Assembly: GCF_047607445.1 (NCBI RefSeq)
Contig: NZ_JBLKRT010000003.1
Coordinates: 1 to 64,000 of the forward strand
Direction of reading: 5' to 3'
DNA: 64,000 bases
Source: Crystallibacter sulfonylureivorans_A
Lineage (GTDB): Bacteria; Actinomycetota; Actinomycetes; Actinomycetales; Micrococcaceae
A program made the position numbers and the translations under genes. Position 1 is the stretch's first letter. Each line of letters starts with the position of its first letter. Positions 25,289 to 34,071 of the stretch are shown here, piece by piece. Below the pieces are notes generated by a model. That model saw only the letters and a list, made by a program, of their open reading frames with translations, did not search any database and was not told the origin of the DNA.

Positions 25289-25303
25289 TGCGCCGTCAGC
25301 GAA
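25289..25303. promoter_or_regulatory. Possible ClgR operator upstream of clpP1
   Basis: TGCGCCGTCAGCGAA resembles the actinobacterial ClgR box (CGCY-NAN-RGCG core) with one core mismatch. ClgR activates clp genes in related bacteria. It lies about 120 bases before the clpP1 start. The match is by eye only. Confidence 0.4.
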
Positions 25304-25421
25304 CAGTGCGTTGTCAGGGAGGAATCGGGCAGCCGAACACGTTACTGTCCAAGTAGGTAAACGACCCGAGGGGCGCCGGATAACGGTTTGGCCCAGGGGA
25401 AGAAGCGAGAGGTATTTCAGC

Positions 25422-26066
25422 ATGTCGAATGAATCCGCCACTCCGATGATGGCTACGGTCGAGGCCGCTAGCCGTGAAGATTACATCTACAACCGTCTGC
25501 TCAAAGAGCGCATCATCTGGCTCGGCTCCGAGGTGCGGGACGAGAACGCCAACGCCATCTGCTCGCAGCTGCTGCTGCTCTCGGCCGAGGACCCGGAAAA
25601 GGACATCTACCTCTACATCAACTCGCCCGGCGGCTCGGTGACTGCCGGTATGGCCATCTACGACACCATGAAGTTCATTCCGAACGACGTGGTCACCGTG
25701 GCTACCGGCCTGGCGGCGTCGATGGGCCAGTTCCTGCTGTCTTCGGGCACCAAGGGCAAGCGCTATGCCACTCCGCATGCGCGGATCCTGATGCACCAGC
25801 CTTCCGGCGGCATCGGCGGCACGGCCTCGGACATCCGGATCCAGGCCGAGCTGATCCTGCACATGAAGCAGGTCATGGCCGAGCTGACCGCCGAGCAGAC
25901 CGGACAGACGGTCGAACAGATCCTGATCGACAACGACCGCGACAAGTGGTTCACGGCCGAGGAGGGCCTGGCTTACGGGTTCTTCGACAAGATCTCCGCC
26001 CACGCCGGCGGCGTCACCGGCGGTGGCGGGACGCAAAGCGACTCCGCCTCGACGACGGAATCCTGA
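25422..26066 (+). CDS. clpP1: ATP-dependent Clp protease proteolytic subunit ClpP1
   Basis: 214 residues. Serine peptidase that forms a heptameric ring; in actinobacteria it works as a mixed tetradecamer with ClpP2. The catalytic triad is Ser100 (GLAASMGQF), His125 (MHQPSGG) and Asp174 (NDRDKWF). It starts at ATG 25422 after GAGAGG; the frame is open upstream but without a ribosome site. The C-terminus is Gly/Ser-rich. The clpP2 gene follows after 40 bases with its own strong ribosome site (CAGGAGA). Confidence 0.96.
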   Translation: MSNESATPMMATVEAASREDYIYNRLLKERIIWLGSEVRDENANAICSQLLLLSAEDPEKDIYLYINSPGGSVTAGMAIYDTMKFIPNDVVTVATGLAASMGQFLLSSGTKGKRYATPHARILMHQPSGGIGGTASDIRIQAELILHMKQVMAELTAEQTGQTVEQILIDNDRDKWFTAEEGLAYGFFDKISAHAGGVTGGGGTQSDSASTTES

Positions 26067-26106
26067 GCCCACGCGCCACCGACCCGAATACAAGCAGGAG
26101 AATCTC

Positions 26107-26778
26107 ATGGACTACAACTTCGGTGCCGCTGCCGGCGGTTACGCCGCGAACATGCCGCAGAGCCGCTATGTGCTGCCCCAGTTCGAGGAGCGCACGCCGT
26201 ACGGCTTCAAGCGCCAGGATCCTTACACCAAGCTGTTCGAGGACCGCATCATCTTCCTGGGTGTCCAGGTGGACGACGCGTCGGCCGACGACATCATGGC
26301 CCAGCTGCTGGTGCTTGAGTCCACCGACCCGGACCGCGACATCACGCTGTACATCAACTCGCCGGGTGGCTCGTTCACCGCGATGACCGCGATCTACGAC
26401 ACCATGCAGTACATCCGCCCGGAGATCCAGACCGTGTGCCTGGGCCAGGCGGCCAGTGCTGCTGCTGTACTGCTGGCCGCCGGGACGCCGGGTAAGCGTT
26501 TGGCCCTGCCGAACGCGCGCGTGCTGATCCACCAGCCGGCGCTTGGCGGCGGCGAACGCGGCCAGGCTTCCGACCTGCAGATCCAGGCCGACGAGGTCAT
26601 GCGGATGCGCGAATGGCTGGAGAACGCGCTGGCCATGCACTCGGGCAAGGACGCGGCACAGGTCAACAAGGACATCGAGCGCGACAAGATCCTGACCGCC
26701 GACGGTGCCCTGGAATACGGGCTGATTGACCAGGTGCTCGACTCCCGGAAGATCAACAAGCCGGCGATCACCAAGTAA
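26107..26778 (+). CDS. clpP2: ATP-dependent Clp protease proteolytic subunit ClpP2
   Basis: 223 residues. Second ClpP paralogue; the triad is Ser117 (GQAASAAA), His142 (IHQPALGG) and Asp193 (IERDKILT). The longer N-terminal part (MDYNFGAAAGGYAAN...) is normal for ClpP2 and precedes the mature subunit. In actinobacteria the ClpX-docking face belongs to ClpP2, so the two ClpX proteins encoded downstream should meet this ring. It ends the clpP operon, with a 12-bp stem terminator after the stop. Confidence 0.96.
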   Translation: MDYNFGAAAGGYAANMPQSRYVLPQFEERTPYGFKRQDPYTKLFEDRIIFLGVQVDDASADDIMAQLLVLESTDPDRDITLYINSPGGSFTAMTAIYDTMQYIRPEIQTVCLGQAASAAAVLLAAGTPGKRLALPNARVLIHQPALGGGERGQASDLQIQADEVMRMREWLENALAMHSGKDAAQVNKDIERDKILTADGALEYGLIDQVLDSRKINKPAITK

Positions 26779-26805
26779 TAACAGGTAAGATTGCCGGATT
26801 GCTTT

Positions 26806-26843
26806 CACTGCCCGTGGCGCGTCATATCGCACCACGGGCAGTG
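26806..26843 (+). terminator. Terminator of clpP1P2
   Basis: Perfect 12-bp stem CACTGCCCGTGG/CCACGGGCAGTG (26806-26817 with 26832-26843) and a 14-base loop, 27 bases after clpP2. It separates the clpP operon from clpX. Confidence 0.75.
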
Positions 26844-26997
26844 TGGTTACTGAAACTGTCGGCGCAGTGAATTAGAGTTGGTGTCAGCCAGCTTCGGCAG
26901 CGCAGCACCAACTCTGCTCAACGCAGCACCTTGTAGCGGGGTTGGACAGCTCGGACGCCGCGGCAGGTGCCGACGTAGGACAAGTAAGGGGACGGAT

Positions 26998-28290
26998 ATG
27001 GCTCGCATAGGTGAGAGCGCTGACCTGCTCAAGTGCTCTTTCTGCGGCAAGAGCCAGAAACAGGTCAGGAAGCTGATCGCCGGCCCAGGCGTGTACATCT
27101 GCGATGAGTGCATTGAGCTGTGCAACGAGATCATCGAAGAGGAGCTGGCCGAGGTCTCGGACCTGGGCTCCTTCGAACTGCCCAAGCCCCGCGAAATCTT
27201 CGACTTCCTGCAGGAATACGTGATCGGCCAGGAGCCGGCCAAACGAGCGCTGGCTGTAGCGGTGTACAACCACTACAAGCGCATCCAGTCCGGCCATGCG
27301 CCCAAGGGGACCGCAAACCTCTCCGATGCCAGCCCGCTGGAGGACGTGGAAGTCTCCAAGTCCAACATCCTGCTGATCGGCCCCACCGGCTGCGGCAAGA
27401 CCTATCTGGCCCAGACCCTGGCCCGCCGGCTGAACGTTCCCTTCGCGGTCGCCGACGCCACCGCCCTGACCGAAGCCGGCTACGTGGGCGAGGATGTGGA
27501 AAACATCCTGCTCAAACTGATCCAGGCCGCCGACTATGACGTCAAGAAGGCCGAACAGGGCATCATCTACATCGACGAGATCGACAAGATCTCCCGCAAG
27601 AGCGAGAACCCGTCGATTACTCGCGACGTGTCGGGCGAAGGCGTCCAGCAGGCACTCCTGAAAATTTTGGAGGGAACCGTGGCCTCGGTTCCCCCGCAGG
27701 GCGGACGGAAGCACCCGCACCAGGAATTCATCCAGATCGACACCACCAACGTGCTGTTCATCGTGGCCGGTGCCTTCGCCGGGCTGGAGGAGATCATCGG
27801 ATCACGGGCCGGCCGCAAGGGCATCGGCTTCGGCGCCCCGCTCAAGGATGCGGCAGCGGAAAAGGACAGCTACGGCGAGGTCATGCCCGAGGACCTGCTG
27901 AAGTTCGGGCTGATTCCGGAATTCATCGGCCGCCTGCCGGTGATCACCACGGTGTCCAACTTGGACCGCCCGGCACTGATCAAGATCCTGACCGAACCGA
28001 AGAATGCGCTGCTGCGGCAGTACCAGAAGATGTTCCAGCTGGATGGCGTGGAACTGAACTTCGAGCAGGAAGCGCTGGAAGCGGTGGCGGATCTGGCGCT
28101 GGAGCGGGGGACCGGTGCGCGTGGGCTCCGGGCGATCATCGAAGAGACCCTTCAGCCCGTCATGTTCGACCTCCCCAGCCGCGAAGATATCGCCTCTGTG
28201 GTGATCACTGCAGACGTGGTGCTGAACAAGGCCGAACCGACGCTGATTTCCCACGATGTGGTGGCCAAGCGGCGGAACAAGTCGGCCTGA
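26998..28290 (+). CDS. clpX: Clp protease ATPase subunit ClpX (first copy)
   Basis: 430 residues. AAA+ unfoldase that feeds proteins to ClpP. Zinc-binding domain with Cys13, Cys16, Cys35 and Cys38; Walker A GPTGCGKT (128-135); GYVG pore loop (161-164); Walker B IIYIDEID; RKH loop (Arg237-His239); ClpP-docking IGF loop (276-278); and sensor-2 GTGARGLRAI. All key parts match canonical ClpX. The ATG at 26998 has AAGGGG upstream; the frame is open 40 codons further without a ribosome site. A second full clpX follows after 58 bases. Confidence 0.97.
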   Translation: MARIGESADLLKCSFCGKSQKQVRKLIAGPGVYICDECIELCNEIIEEELAEVSDLGSFELPKPREIFDFLQEYVIGQEPAKRALAVAVYNHYKRIQSGHAPKGTANLSDASPLEDVEVSKSNILLIGPTGCGKTYLAQTLARRLNVPFAVADATALTEAGYVGEDVENILLKLIQAADYDVKKAEQGIIYIDEIDKISRKSENPSITRDVSGEGVQQALLKILEGTVASVPPQGGRKHPHQEFIQIDTTNVLFIVAGAFAGLEEIIGSRAGRKGIGFGAPLKDAAAEKDSYGEVMPEDLLKFGLIPEFIGRLPVITTVSNLDRPALIKILTEPKNALLRQYQKMFQLDGVELNFEQEALEAVADLALERGTGARGLRAIIEETLQPVMFDLPSREDIASVVITADVVLNKAEPTLISHDVVAKRRNKSA

Positions 28291-28348
28291 CGCACCGCAT
28301 ACAGACGACCACCGGACGACGCACGAGGACCAGACAAGGGGATACATT

Positions 28349-29644
28349 ATGGCCCGGACCGCCGGAAGCGCGGAGCTTCTCACCTGCTCGTTCTGCGGGA
28401 AGAGCCAGAAGCAGGTCAAGAAGCTGATCGCCGGCGGCGGCGTCTACATTTGCGACGAATGTGTTGGGCTGTGCAACGAGCTGCTGGAGGAAGAGTTCGG
28501 TGCTGGGGCGGCCGCAACTGAACTGCTGGAGCTGCCGAAACCGCGGGAGATTTTCGGGTTCCTGCAGGAATACGTGATCGGCCAGGAGCCGGCCAAGCGT
28601 GCGCTGGCGGTGGCGGTCTACAACCACTACAAGCGCATCCGGACCGGCCATGCCGCCCCGGGCAACGCTGCGTTGACCGCCGCCGGCGACCTGCAGGACG
28701 TGGAGATCTCCAAGTCCAACGTGCTGTTGATCGGCCCCACCGGCTGCGGCAAGACGTATCTGGCCCAGACGCTGGCGCGCCAGTTGAACGTTCCCTTCGC
28801 GGTGGCGGACGCGACGTCTCTGACCGAGGCCGGTTATGTGGGCGAGGACGTGGAGAACATCCTGCTGAAGCTGATCCAGGCCGCCGACCACGACATTAAG
28901 AAGGCCGAGCAGGGCATCATCTACATCGACGAGATCGACAAGGTCACCCGCAAGAGTGAGGGCCCGTCGATCACCCGCGACGTTTCCGGCGAGGGCGTGC
29001 AGCAGGCGCTGCTGAAGATTTTGGAAGGCACAGTGGCCTCGGTGCCGCCGCAGGGCGGACGGAAGAACCCGCAGCAGGAGTTCCTGCAGATCGACACCAC
29101 CAACATCCTCTTCATTGTTGCCGGCGCCTTTGCCGGGCTGGAGGAGATCATCGGCTCGCGGGCGGGGCGCAAGGGCCTCGGTTTCGGCGCACCGCTGCGG
29201 GACACCGCGCGGCAGCAGGACAGCTACGGCGAGGTCATGCCCGAGGACTTGCTCAAGTTCGGGCTGATTCCGGAGTTCATCGGCCGCCTGCCGGTGATCA
29301 CCACGGTGGCCGATTTGGATAAGCCGGCGCTGATCAAAATCCTCACTGAACCGAAGAACGCGCTGCTCCGGCAGTACCAGAAGATGTTCCAGCTGGACGG
29401 CGTGGAATTGGCCTTCGAGGAGGACGCTTTGGAGGCTGTGGCGGACCTTGCCTTGGAGCGGGGGACCGGTGCCCGCGGACTGCGCGCGATCATGGAAGAG
29501 ACGCTGCAGCCGATCATGTTCGACCTGCCCGGCCGCGAGGACATTGCCACCGCCGTGATCACGGCGGCGACGGTGCTGGACGGGGCCGAACCCACGCTGA
29601 TCCCGCGCGACGTGGAAGCCCTCCGCCGCCGCGACTCCGCCTGA
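28349..29644 (+). CDS. clpX: Second, tandem ClpX paralogue
   Basis: 431 residues, very similar to the first ClpX along the whole length. Zinc Cys13, Cys16, Cys35 and Cys38; Walker A GPTGCGKT (129-136); GYVG pore loop; Walker B and sensor 2 are intact; the docking loop is LGF (277-279). The RKH loop reads RKN (Asn240), so the conserved His that contacts substrate tags is lost. Other differences cluster in the zinc-domain linker (residues 40-60) and the region 102-120. It has its own ribosome site (AAGGGG, about 8 bases before ATG 28349), 58 bases after the first clpX and with no terminator seen between, so it is probably cotranscribed. Not degenerate: a complete and apparently functional gene. 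Confidence 0.95.
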   Translation: MARTAGSAELLTCSFCGKSQKQVKKLIAGGGVYICDECVGLCNELLEEEFGAGAAATELLELPKPREIFGFLQEYVIGQEPAKRALAVAVYNHYKRIRTGHAAPGNAALTAAGDLQDVEISKSNVLLIGPTGCGKTYLAQTLARQLNVPFAVADATSLTEAGYVGEDVENILLKLIQAADHDIKKAEQGIIYIDEIDKVTRKSEGPSITRDVSGEGVQQALLKILEGTVASVPPQGGRKNPQQEFLQIDTTNILFIVAGAFAGLEEIIGSRAGRKGLGFGAPLRDTARQQDSYGEVMPEDLLKFGLIPEFIGRLPVITTVADLDKPALIKILTEPKNALLRQYQKMFQLDGVELAFEEDALEAVADLALERGTGARGLRAIMEETLQPIMFDLPGREDIATAVITAATVLDGAEPTLIPRDVEALRRRDSA

Positions 29645-29696
29645 CCGGCCATTCCTGCGGCCATAGGTGCCCCGCAATAGCGGGCTGCGCAAACGT

Positions 29697-29747
29697 CTGC
29701 GGTGCAACTCGCTGCGGGGTAACACACTGCGGCGCAACTCGCTGCGG
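29697..29747. repeat. 21-bp direct repeat after the second clpX
   Basis: CTGCGGTGCAACTCGCTGCGG at 29697 recurs at 29727 with one change, 30 bases apart, with partial copies around it. It lies in the 204-base gap before the nitroreductase-like gene; no gene is seen there. Confidence 0.65.
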
Positions 29748-29848
29748 TGCACAAGCTGTCCGCCGTGAGGCAGGTGGAACAAAACCTCAGCCCGCGCAGT
29801 TACGCAGAACAGCATCTATAACCGGCACCATGAAGGAGCACTGACCAT

Positions 29849-30469
29849 ATGTCTGAAAACGCCGCACCGTCCACCGTTGACTTCTGGTTCGACCCGGCCT
29901 GCCCGTTCGCCTGGATCACTTCCCGCTGGATTCTGGAGGTGGAGAAGGTCCGCGACGTCAAGGTCGAATGGCATGTGATGAGCCTGGCCGTGCTCAACGA
30001 CGGCCGCGATGAGCTGCCGGATGAGTACAAGGAGTTCCTGAAGAAGGCCTGGGGCCCGGTGCGCGTGATCATCGCCGCTCAGGAACTGCACGGCGAGGCC
30101 TACGTGGGCAAGCTCTACGAGGCGATGGGCACCCGGATCCATAACGGCGGCAACAAGGACTACGAGTCCGTCACCGCCGCGGCACTGGAAGAGGTCGGAC
30201 TGCCCGCGGACCTGGCCCGCTTTGCCACGTCGGACGAGTACGACGAGCAGCTGCGCACCAGCCATGAGGAAGGCATCTCCAAGGTCGGCGACGAGGTCGG
30301 CACGCCGGTGGTGGCCTTCAACGGCACCGCCTTCTTCGGACCGGTGATGACCCGGATTCCGCGCGGCGAGGACGCCGGCAAGATCTTCGACGGCGCCGTG
30401 GCGCTGGCCGACTTCCCGTATTTCTACGAGATCAAGCGTTCGCGGACCACCAGCCCCGAATTCGACTGA
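29849..30469 (+). CDS. Mycothiol-dependent nitroreductase-like DsbA-family protein (Rv2466c family)
   Basis: 206 residues with a thioredoxin/DsbA fold. Strong likeness to M. tuberculosis Rv2466c, a mycothiol-dependent reductase: VDFWFDPACPFAW at the active site, HVMSLAVLNDGRDELP, the AWGPVRVIIAA helix, GTPVVAFNGTAFFGPV with the cis-Pro, and PEFD at the C-terminus. The active site is CPFA (Cys18 ... Ala21) where Rv2466c has CPWC, so only the nucleophilic Cys remains. ATG 29849 after AAGGAG. It lies after clpX rather than next to rpiB as in Mycobacterium. Confidence 0.88.
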   Translation: MSENAAPSTVDFWFDPACPFAWITSRWILEVEKVRDVKVEWHVMSLAVLNDGRDELPDEYKEFLKKAWGPVRVIIAAQELHGEAYVGKLYEAMGTRIHNGGNKDYESVTAAALEEVGLPADLARFATSDEYDEQLRTSHEEGISKVGDEVGTPVVAFNGTAFFGPVMTRIPRGEDAGKIFDGAVALADFPYFYEIKRSRTTSPEFD

Positions 30470-30530
30470 TCGGTTTCGCCGGACACGTTATCGGTCAGCC
30501 GGACTCGTTCCCGGCCGACCACCGGCTCCT

Positions 30531-30587
30531 AGCCGACACGCCATAGCCAACCGGAAAATATTTCCGCACAGCTATGGCGTGTCGGCT
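30531..30587. repeat. 17-bp perfect inverted repeat with nested palindrome
   Basis: AGCCGACACGCCATAGC (30531-30547) is exactly mirrored at 30571-30587. The 23-base spacer holds another palindrome, CGGAAAATATTTCCG (30552-30566). Neither strand has a T run after it, but the + strand continues with an AT-rich stretch. It could be a convergent-gene terminator or a protein binding site. Confidence 0.75.
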
Positions 30588-30889
30588 TGCGCAGGAGTAT
30601 ATATATCTATACGCATCCGCCAAAAGATGCGGGACCGAACACCAAAGATTCAGTGACAAGTAGTGGACTAGCTCCACAAACTGCCAGCCAGTGACGAGGC
30701 TAGGAAGACCTGAAAATCCAAGGAGTTCGCGAGACCCAAAGCCGTCACCTTTGGATCAACGAGTCGAAGCCCCACCAACTGCGTAAACGCTGATGGGGCT
30801 TCCCCTCGTTAACGGCTCCGATAACGGCTCCGATAGCGGCTCTGCGAGCAGCTACCCGGCCCGAGCCTCCACGACCGGAAGAGACTCCG
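30588..30889. other. Gap before valS, no gene seen
   Basis: About 300 bases, AT-rich at 30595-30620, with a hairpin AAGCCCCA/TGGGGCTT (30767-30774 with 30794-30801) and a direct repeat AACGGCTCCGAT (near 30810-30835). The hairpin lies close to the 3' end of the minus-strand valS and, read on minus, could terminate it. Nothing codes convincingly here. Confidence 0.45.
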
Positions 30890-33514
30890 CTACTCGGCCG
30901 GAGCCTCCGCGGCAGCAAGCTCCACCTTGGTGACGGTCAGCTCGCCCTCGGCCTCTGCCAGCATGACCTCGCGGGCGTTGCCGGCGGCCTTCAGGTCACC
31001 CAGCCCGGCTTCCAGCTGCGCAATCTGGGCAGCCGAACCGCTGATGGTCGCGGTGAGCACTTCGGTGCGCTGCTTGACCTTGGCTTCCGACTTGGCCTTG
31101 CGGATGCCGCCCAGCGCGAGTCCGACGGTGCCCAGCAGGCCCTTGTCGGCGGCCGAGGCGACCGAGGCGAGCCCCGCCGTCGTCGGCCATTCAGCGCGGT
31201 GCACGGAACCGGCGCGCCACCAGCTCCAGACCTCTTCGGTGGCGAAGGGCAGGAACGGCGCGAACAGGCGCAGCAGCGCGTCCAGCGTGGTGGCGAGCGT
31301 GGCCAGGACCGAGTCCTGCTCCGCCTGGCCGGCGGCACCGTAGGCGCGGTCCTTGATCAGTTCCACGTAGTCGTCGGTGAAGGACCAGAAGAAGCTCTCG
31401 GTGACCTGCAGCGCCCGGGCGTGGTCGTACTTCTCGAACGCCGCGGTGGCGGTTTCCACTACATCGGCCAGCTGGCCCAGCAGCGAGATGTCCAAGGGGT
31501 TGGTGACCACGGCGGCGTCGTCGGCAATCACCGATGCTTCCGTGGCGCCCAGGTTCAGCACGAACTTGGAGGCGTTGAGCAGCTTGATGGCCAGCCGGCG
31601 GCCGATCTTCATCTGCGCGACTTCGTAGGCGGTATCCGCGCCGAGCTTGGCGGAGGCCGCCCAGTAGCGCACCGCGTCGGCACCGAACTGCTCCAGCACG
31701 TCGGTGGGGACCACCACGTTGCCCTTGGACTTGGACATCTTCTTGCGGTCCGGGTCCAGGATCCAGCCGGAGAGCGCCGCGTGCTTCCACGGCGCGCAGC
31801 CATTGAGCGCGTCGGCGCGCACCGCGGTGGAGAACAGCCACGTGCGGATGATGTCGTGTCCCTGCGGGCGCACGTCGAACGGGAAGACGTTGTTGAAGAA
31901 CGCCTCGTCCCGGCTCCACTTGCCCACGATCTGCGGCGTCAGCGACGAGGTGGCCCAGGTGTCCAGCACATCGGCGTCGCCGATGAAGCCGCCGGGCTGG
32001 TTGCGCTGTGACTCCTCGTAGCCCGGGGCGGGCTCGGCGGCCGGATCGACCGGCAGCATCTCGTCGCTCGGCAGCACCGGGTTGTCATAGTCCGGGTTGC
32101 CGGAAGCATCCAGCGGATACCAGACGGGGATTGGCACGCCGAAGAAGCGCTGCCGGGAGACCAGCCAGTCGCCGTTAAGGCCTTCGATCCAGTTTTCGTA
32201 GCGCGAGCGCATAAACGCCGGGTGGAAGTCGATTTCCCGGCCACGGCCGATCAATCGTTCGCGCCGGTCCTCGTCACGGCCGCCGTTGCGGATGTACCAC
32301 TGGCGTGATGTGACGACTTCCAGCGGCTTGTCGCCCTTTTCGTAGAAGTTGACCGGGTGGGTCATCTTCTTCGGCTCGCCGTCCAGCTCGCCGGCGGCTG
32401 CCAGCAGCTCCACGACCTTCTCCTTGGCGGAAAATACGGTCTTGCCGGCCAGCTCGGCGTAGTTCGCCTTGCCGGATTCGGTGGTGATCCACTCCGGCGT
32501 CTCGGCCACAATCCGGCCGTCGCGGCCCACGATCGAACGGGTGGGCAGCTGCAGCTCGCGCCACCAGGTGACATCGGTCAGGTCGCCGAAGGTGCAGACC
32601 ATGGCGATGCCGGCGCCCTTCTCCGGCTTGGCCAGCGGGTGCGCCTTGACCTCCACCTCCACGCCGAACAGCGGGGACTTCACGGTGGTACCGAACAGCT
32701 TCTGGTAACGCTCGTCGTCCGGGTGGGCCACGAGTGCCACGCAGGCCGGCAGCAGCTCGGGGCGGGTGGTCTCGATGTGGACCTTCTCGCCGTCGGCCGT
32801 CTCGAAGGCATAGCGGTAGTAGGCGCCGGGCATCTCCCGGTCCTCAAGCTCGGCCTGCGCCACGGCGGTGCGGAAGGTGACGTCCCAGAGCGTGGGGGCT
32901 TCGGCCATGTAGGCGTCGCCGTCGGTCAGGTTGGACAGGAAGGCGCGCTGCGAGACGGAGCGGGATACGTCGTCGATGGTCCGGTAGGTCAGGTCCCAGT
33001 CCACGGAGAGGCCCAGCGTGCTGAAGAGGTTCTCGAAAACCTTCTCGTCCTCCACCGCCAGGGTCTCGCAAAGCTCAATGAAGTTCCGGCGTGAGACGAC
33101 GTCGAAATCGCGCTGGTTCTTCGCCGGCGTGGCCGGCGGCTGGTAGTCCGGGTTGTACGGCACCGACGGGTCGCAGCGCACGCCGTAGAAGTTCTGCACG
33201 CGGCGCTCGGTGGGCAGGCCGTTGTCGTCCCAACCCATCGGGTAGAACACGTTCATGCCGCGCATCCGCTTGTAGCGGGCCAGCACGTCGGTCTGGGTGT
33301 AGGAGAACATGTGTCCCACATGCAGCGAGCCGGACGCCGTCGGCGGGGGAGTGTCGATCGAGTAGACCTGCTCCCGCGTGGTCTCGGGGTTGAACTTGTA
33401 GGTTCCTTCCCCGCGCCAGCGCCGGGTCAGGGCGTCCTCAAGGCCTTCGAGGGCGGGCTTGTCGGGAACGTTTACGGAAACGGGCGTGTCTGTGCCCGGG
33501 GTATGTTCTGCCAT
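30890..33514 (-). CDS. valS: Valyl-tRNA synthetase
   Basis: 874 residues. Charges tRNA-Val. Class I signatures are HVGH (residues 65-68, in PPPTASGSLHVGHM) and KMSKS near residue 590 (DPDRKKMSKSKGN). The CP1 editing domain (ETTRPELLPACVALVAHPDD) is intact, and the C-terminal coiled-coil arm (QIAQLEAGLGDLKAAGN) is present. It is the actinobacterial-type enzyme, slightly shorter than E. coli ValS. Start 33514 is preferred because a GAAAGA lies about 9 bases upstream; ATG 33523 is the alternative. It is on the opposite strand to its neighbours. Confidence 0.96.
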   Translation of the reverse strand: MAEHTPGTDTPVSVNVPDKPALEGLEDALTRRWRGEGTYKFNPETTREQVYSIDTPPPTASGSLHVGHMFSYTQTDVLARYKRMRGMNVFYPMGWDDNGLPTERRVQNFYGVRCDPSVPYNPDYQPPATPAKNQRDFDVVSRRNFIELCETLAVEDEKVFENLFSTLGLSVDWDLTYRTIDDVSRSVSQRAFLSNLTDGDAYMAEAPTLWDVTFRTAVAQAELEDREMPGAYYRYAFETADGEKVHIETTRPELLPACVALVAHPDDERYQKLFGTTVKSPLFGVEVEVKAHPLAKPEKGAGIAMVCTFGDLTDVTWWRELQLPTRSIVGRDGRIVAETPEWITTESGKANYAELAGKTVFSAKEKVVELLAAAGELDGEPKKMTHPVNFYEKGDKPLEVVTSRQWYIRNGGRDEDRRERLIGRGREIDFHPAFMRSRYENWIEGLNGDWLVSRQRFFGVPIPVWYPLDASGNPDYDNPVLPSDEMLPVDPAAEPAPGYEESQRNQPGGFIGDADVLDTWATSSLTPQIVGKWSRDEAFFNNVFPFDVRPQGHDIIRTWLFSTAVRADALNGCAPWKHAALSGWILDPDRKKMSKSKGNVVVPTDVLEQFGADAVRYWAASAKLGADTAYEVAQMKIGRRLAIKLLNASKFVLNLGATEASVIADDAAVVTNPLDISLLGQLADVVETATAAFEKYDHARALQVTESFFWSFTDDYVELIKDRAYGAAGQAEQDSVLATLATTLDALLRLFAPFLPFATEEVWSWWRAGSVHRAEWPTTAGLASVASAADKGLLGTVGLALGGIRKAKSEAKVKQRTEVLTATISGSAAQIAQLEAGLGDLKAAGNAREVMLAEAEGELTVTKVELAAAEAPAE

Positions 33515-33701
33515 GCTGGCCATTCTTTCATGCCGGGCACGGAATGAAGATTCGCGACGGCGGTGCTCCCTTTCGTGCCCTGGACCTACCTGCGGCCCGC
33601 CCTCTCTTCGCCGATCCGCGCTGTCCCGCCGCCCGAACTGCTGATTCGTACGACGGCGGTGCAACCTATCTGCCCCGGCCCGGCTCGCGTAGCATGCGGC
33701 T

Positions 33702-34070
33702 ATGACGGACGTTCACATCAAACGGGTCTATGAACCGGCCGACGACGGCGACGGCTACCGGGTGCTGGTAGACCGGATCTGGCCCCGCGGCATCAAGAAG
33801 GACGAGGCCGGCCTGGACCTCTGGCTGAAGGAAGCGGGAACGTCAGCCGAGCTGCGCAAGGAGTTCAGCCACCAGCCCGAGAAGTTCGAAGCGTTTACGG
33901 TGGCCTACCGAAAGGAGTTGGACGGCTCCGAGGCGCTCAAGCGCCTCCTGGATCTGGCCCGCGAACACCCCAAGCTCTGCCTGCTCTACGGCGCCAAGGA
34001 TGAGATCCACAACCAGGCGGCGGTCCTGCGGGACATAATCGTGGAAGAACTCGGCGGGACATCCGGCTGA
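33702..34070 (+). CDS. DUF488-family protein
   Basis: 122 residues of the YeaO-like DUF488 family, function unknown. Hallmarks: HIKRVYEPADDGDGYRVLVD, IWPRGIKKDEAGLDLWLKE, and LLYGAKDEIHNQAAVLRDII. No membrane or signal segments. The lipoprotein gene starts 2 bases after its stop. Confidence 0.9.
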   Translation: MTDVHIKRVYEPADDGDGYRVLVDRIWPRGIKKDEAGLDLWLKEAGTSAELRKEFSHQPEKFEAFTVAYRKELDGSEALKRLLDLAREHPKLCLLYGAKDEIHNQAAVLRDIIVEELGGTSG

Positions 34071-34071
34071 C

